Source: Candidatus Levyibacteriota bacterium (GTDB lineage: Bacteria; Patescibacteria; Microgenomatia; Levybacterales; UBA12049). From it: a DNA stretch of 17,243 nucleotides. Where the stretch lies: assembly GCA_003173915.1 (NCBI GenBank), contig PPGL01000020.1, positions 1 through 17,243 of the forward strand, written 5' to 3'. The notes under the pieces were generated by a model that saw only the letters and a list, made by a program, of their open reading frames with translations, was not told the origin of the DNA and made no database searches. Of the stretch, positions 15,407-17,243 are shown one piece after another; positions within the stretch are counted from its first letter, which is position 1, and every line of letters begins with the position of its first letter. Position numbers and translations under genes: made by a program.

Positions 15407-16420
15407 ATGAAATCTTTTGCTGCGTTTATTTCTGCAAGCATTCTTCTTATTCTCATTCTTTACGCAAATATTGCAATTAGAATACCACTCGTTAATGGAG
15501 TAACAGATCATGCGTTTAATGGAGATGCAGATTCGTGTCATAATATTATCGTTGATGTTCCATCGGAAACTCCTTCTTGTGGAAGTACGATAGCTCCTCA
15601 AGGAGTCTCCTCTTATGCAAATACCGTAACTATTCACGTGCAGCATGATATTACAACTCGGCTAACCTTACACTGGAACTCCTTTTGGTGTCCGGATGGT
15701 GGAGGAGATTGCACGCAAAACAAACACGACACACCATTTTCATATCCAAATGGACTTAAAGCAGGTACGTATACGTTTTCAGTAAACAGAACATCGGACA
15801 ATGGACTTGCTTGTGGCTCGGTGCAAAATGATTTTTGGTTTACATATAATAATGGTACATGCCGTACTCATTTTAATGGTGGATTTGGCTACGGTGCATG
15901 GGGATTTTGCCAATTCTGGAATAATTTAGATGAAAGCAAACCAGGATGGCATCCTATCATTTCTTGTGCAAATCAACCAACACCGACTCCCACAATGACA
16001 CCTGTTCCTACTCCAACACCAACAACTACGCCAACCCCACTACCAACTGCTACTCCCACGATAGCACCAACAGCAACACCAACAGAGCAACCTACTCCAA
16101 CCCAACCTATTGTACCAACCCTAACTCCTACTCCAACTCAGACTACAACAAGTTTGTGTAACAACGAGCAAAATAATAACGGCGGTAGTACAAATAATAA
16201 TTGTAATGTAAATACAAATTCGCAAACCCAATCTCAGTCACAAAATAATTCCCAGACAGTCAATATAAGTGTTGCACCATCTCAACAACAGTCAACACCT
16301 CAGGTAATGAGCGCGTCAACTGCCTCACAGTTGCCAAGTACTGGAACTCCAATAGTTAATCTAGTTTTTCTTGTCGGACTTATCCCAGCAGGAGTTATTT
16401 TGAGAAAATGGCCCTTATAA
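15407..16420 (+). CDS. LPSTG-anchored surface protein with Cys-containing ectodomain
   Basis: A 337-residue protein with a signal sequence at about 4-24. An ectodomain (about 31-190) holds eight Cys and has beta-rich, alternating hydrophobic sequence, including VTIHVQHD, GLKAGTYTFSV and ACGSVQNDFWFTYNNGT. A Pro/Thr linker follows (191-248, bases 15977-16150), then an Asn/Gln-rich segment with C251 and C266 in CNN-x10-NNCN. LPSTG (309-313), a hydrophobic helix and RKWPL end the protein. The ectodomain matches no family I recognise but resembles that of the next gene. A role in adhesion or display is inferred from architecture only. CTTACA and TGT-TACAAA at 15358-15387 could be its promoter. 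It lies 62 bases after the previous LPSTG gene. Confidence 0.87.
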   Translation: MKSFAAFISASILLILILYANIAIRIPLVNGVTDHAFNGDADSCHNIIVDVPSETPSCGSTIAPQGVSSYANTVTIHVQHDITTRLTLHWNSFWCPDGGGDCTQNKHDTPFSYPNGLKAGTYTFSVNRTSDNGLACGSVQNDFWFTYNNGTCRTHFNGGFGYGAWGFCQFWNNLDESKPGWHPIISCANQPTPTPTMTPVPTPTPTTTPTPLPTATPTIAPTATPTEQPTPTQPIVPTLTPTPTQTTTSLCNNEQNNNGGSTNNNCNVNTNSQTQSQSQNNSQTVNISVAPSQQQSTPQVMSASTASQLPSTGTPIVNLVFLVGLIPAGVILRKWPL

Positions 16421-16433
16421 ATATTTTTATAAG
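16414..16433 (+). other. AT-rich hairpin over the stop codon of the LPSTG protein gene
   Basis: CTTATAAA-TATT-TTTATAAG is a perfect 8-bp stem with a 4-base loop, and the TAA stop lies in the left arm. A second inverted repeat, AGAAGAAT/ATTCTTCT, follows at 16450-16483. Neither has a clear downstream T-run, so termination is possible but unproven. Confidence 0.35.
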
Positions 16434-16518
16434 ACATTAATATAATTTTAGAAGAATCCTCTTTTTTAGCCTAAAATTCTTCTCGGTGGACAGTATTTTT
16501 AGTAACAAAAACAACCTA

Positions 16519-16547
16519 TTGACAATTATTATAGGCGTATGTATAAT
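16519..16547 (+). promoter_or_regulatory. Consensus sigma-70 promoter of the third surface-protein gene
   Basis: TTGACA (16519-16524), a 17-bp spacer and TATAAT (16542-16547) match the consensus at all twelve positions. The ATG at 16561 is 13 bases after the -10, so the leader is about 7 bases and carries no Shine-Dalgarno. It is the strongest promoter in the window, suggesting a highly expressed surface protein. Confidence 0.8.
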
Positions 16548-16560
16548 TATAAGACTATTT

Positions 16561-17243
16561 ATGAAGTCACTTCGTCTTATTGGAATTGGAGTTGCCACAG
16601 TACTGACCATTTTGTATATGGCAGTCACAGCACCTGTTACAAAAAGTTCTGCAAGTGGAATTGTTTGGGTAAGTACAGATACAAAGGGAGATATTAGTGT
16701 TACTTGGAACGGCGAATCATACAATGCAACAACAGGAACATACACTGCAACCTTTCACCTTCACAATAATCGGTCATTTAATATTACAGTAAATAGTCAA
16801 TGGTTGAGAAATTTCTGTGTGTCGGGCAATCTGAATACTTGCTTGGATCATCAATCAGTTGTCAATCAAGCAGGTGTTGTAGTGCCAGCAAATAATGGAG
16901 TAGATGTACATCTTACCGAAAGCACAAGTAATTTCCTTAACTATTCTGTTACTAACATAGCATGTGGAACATTTCAATATGATTTCTTTTTCCAAACAAG
17001 TAATGGAGGACATTTTGGCGGCACAAGTTCTAATTATAACTTGAACACAACATGGGCAGCTGCGGTCTGGAAAACTGGAACAACATGTGTTTCTGGTTCT
17101 CCTACACCAACGCCAACTATGACTCCAACGACTACGCCTACAGCTACACCAACAACACGCCCAAGTGCAACGCCAACTGCTACTCCAACATCACGACCAT
17201 CTGCAACGCCTACAGCTACACCAACAACACGCCCAAGTGCAAC
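16561..17243 (+). CDS. Secreted surface protein with PT/RPSA repeats, 3' end outside the window
   Basis: The frame stays open from ATG 16561 to the window edge (227 residues visible). A signal sequence (about 5-31) precedes a beta-rich ectodomain (about 33-178) with C86, C94, C135 and C176. IACGTFQYDFFF (133-144) lines up with ACGSVQNDFWF of the neighbouring LPSTG protein, and FHLHNN with its IHVQHD, so the two are paralogues. From residue 181 the sequence becomes a Pro/Thr linker and then 12-residue repeats, TPTATPT(T/S)RPSA. An LPSTG end is expected by analogy but is not visible. The consensus promoter just upstream and the shared signal-ectodomain-linker design support it as a real gene rather than a frame artefact. 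The function is unknown; surface adhesion or display is inferred. Confidence 0.85.
   Translation, partial: MKSLRLIGIGVATVLTILYMAVTAPVTKSSASGIVWVSTDTKGDISVTWNGESYNATTGTYTATFHLHNNRSFNITVNSQWLRNFCVSGNLNTCLDHQSVVNQAGVVVPANNGVDVHLTESTSNFLNYSVTNIACGTFQYDFFFQTSNGGHFGGTSSNYNLNTTWAAAVWKTGTTCVSGSPTPTPTMTPTTTPTATPTTRPSATPTATPTSRPSATPTATPTTRPSA
17134..17241 (+). repeat. Three 36-bp coding tandem repeats, with 72-bp higher order
   Basis: Units at 17134-17169, 17170-17205 and 17206-17241 each encode TPTATPT(T/S)RPSA. Units 1 and 3 are identical base for base, while unit 2 differs mostly at third codon positions. The real period may therefore be 72 bp. The window ends two bases into a fourth unit. Confidence 0.9.

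Noticed and set aside
17134..17243. Possible CRISPR array at the right end
   Set aside because: The 36-bp units are contiguous with no spacers and are in frame with a secreted protein encoding PT/RPSA repeats.

Overview
The window reads as AT-rich bacterial chromosome using the standard bacterial code. TAA, TAG and TGA all work as stops, and the glycosyltransferase at 13266-14498 ends in TGA inside an ATGA overlap, which argues against a UGA-recoding lineage. My best guess for the host is a Candidate Phyla Radiation (Patescibacteria) bacterium, most likely from Microgenomates. The reasons are secreted proteins with long Pro/Thr 'PTPT' linkers, C-terminal LPSTG anchors, Asn/Gln-rich stalks, and a small wall-remodelling gene set with few Shine-Dalgarno sites. 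This placement rests on recalled gene style, not on a marker gene.

Layout. Positions 1-70 hold the 3' part of a tRNA-Arg(UCG). A leftward pair, LCP-family ligase then polysaccharide deacetylase (2438-82), follows. Diverging from it is a DUF4118-PAS membrane protein (2584-3327), then a rightward pair: a YaaH-like GH18 hydrolase and a D-Ala-D-Ala carboxypeptidase (3496-5791). A tRNA-Lys(CUU) (5874-5945) precedes an unrecognised soluble protein (5999-6916). Leftward again come a GtrA-like protein, a previously uncalled 55-residue basic ORF, and a large membrane-anchored clan GH-A hydrolase (10647-7807). A 350-base gap carries three copies of a dispersed repeat. A leftward operon follows: GT4 glycosyltransferase, histidine phosphatase and a GT-C-like membrane protein (14498-10994). 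The right end holds three rightward secreted surface proteins. Two end in LPSTG sorting signals, and the third runs off the window inside 36-bp tandem repeats.

How it fits together. Almost everything concerns the cell envelope: attaching and trimming wall polymers (LCP, deacetylase, GH18, carboxypeptidase), making or moving lipid-linked sugars (GtrA, GT4, GT-C), and displaying proteins outside (GH-A enzyme, LPSTG proteins). No sortase, transposase, phage gene or CRISPR array is visible.

Most notable signals: (i) several genes have a -10 box only 6-8 bases before the ATG, implying leaderless mRNAs; (ii) neighbouring LPSTG proteins share a CNN-x10-NNCN module with identical cysteine spacing; (iii) two of the three surface proteins share an ectodomain I do not recognise; (iv) a GT4 enzyme is translationally coupled to a histidine phosphatase, suggesting a synthase/phosphatase pair.
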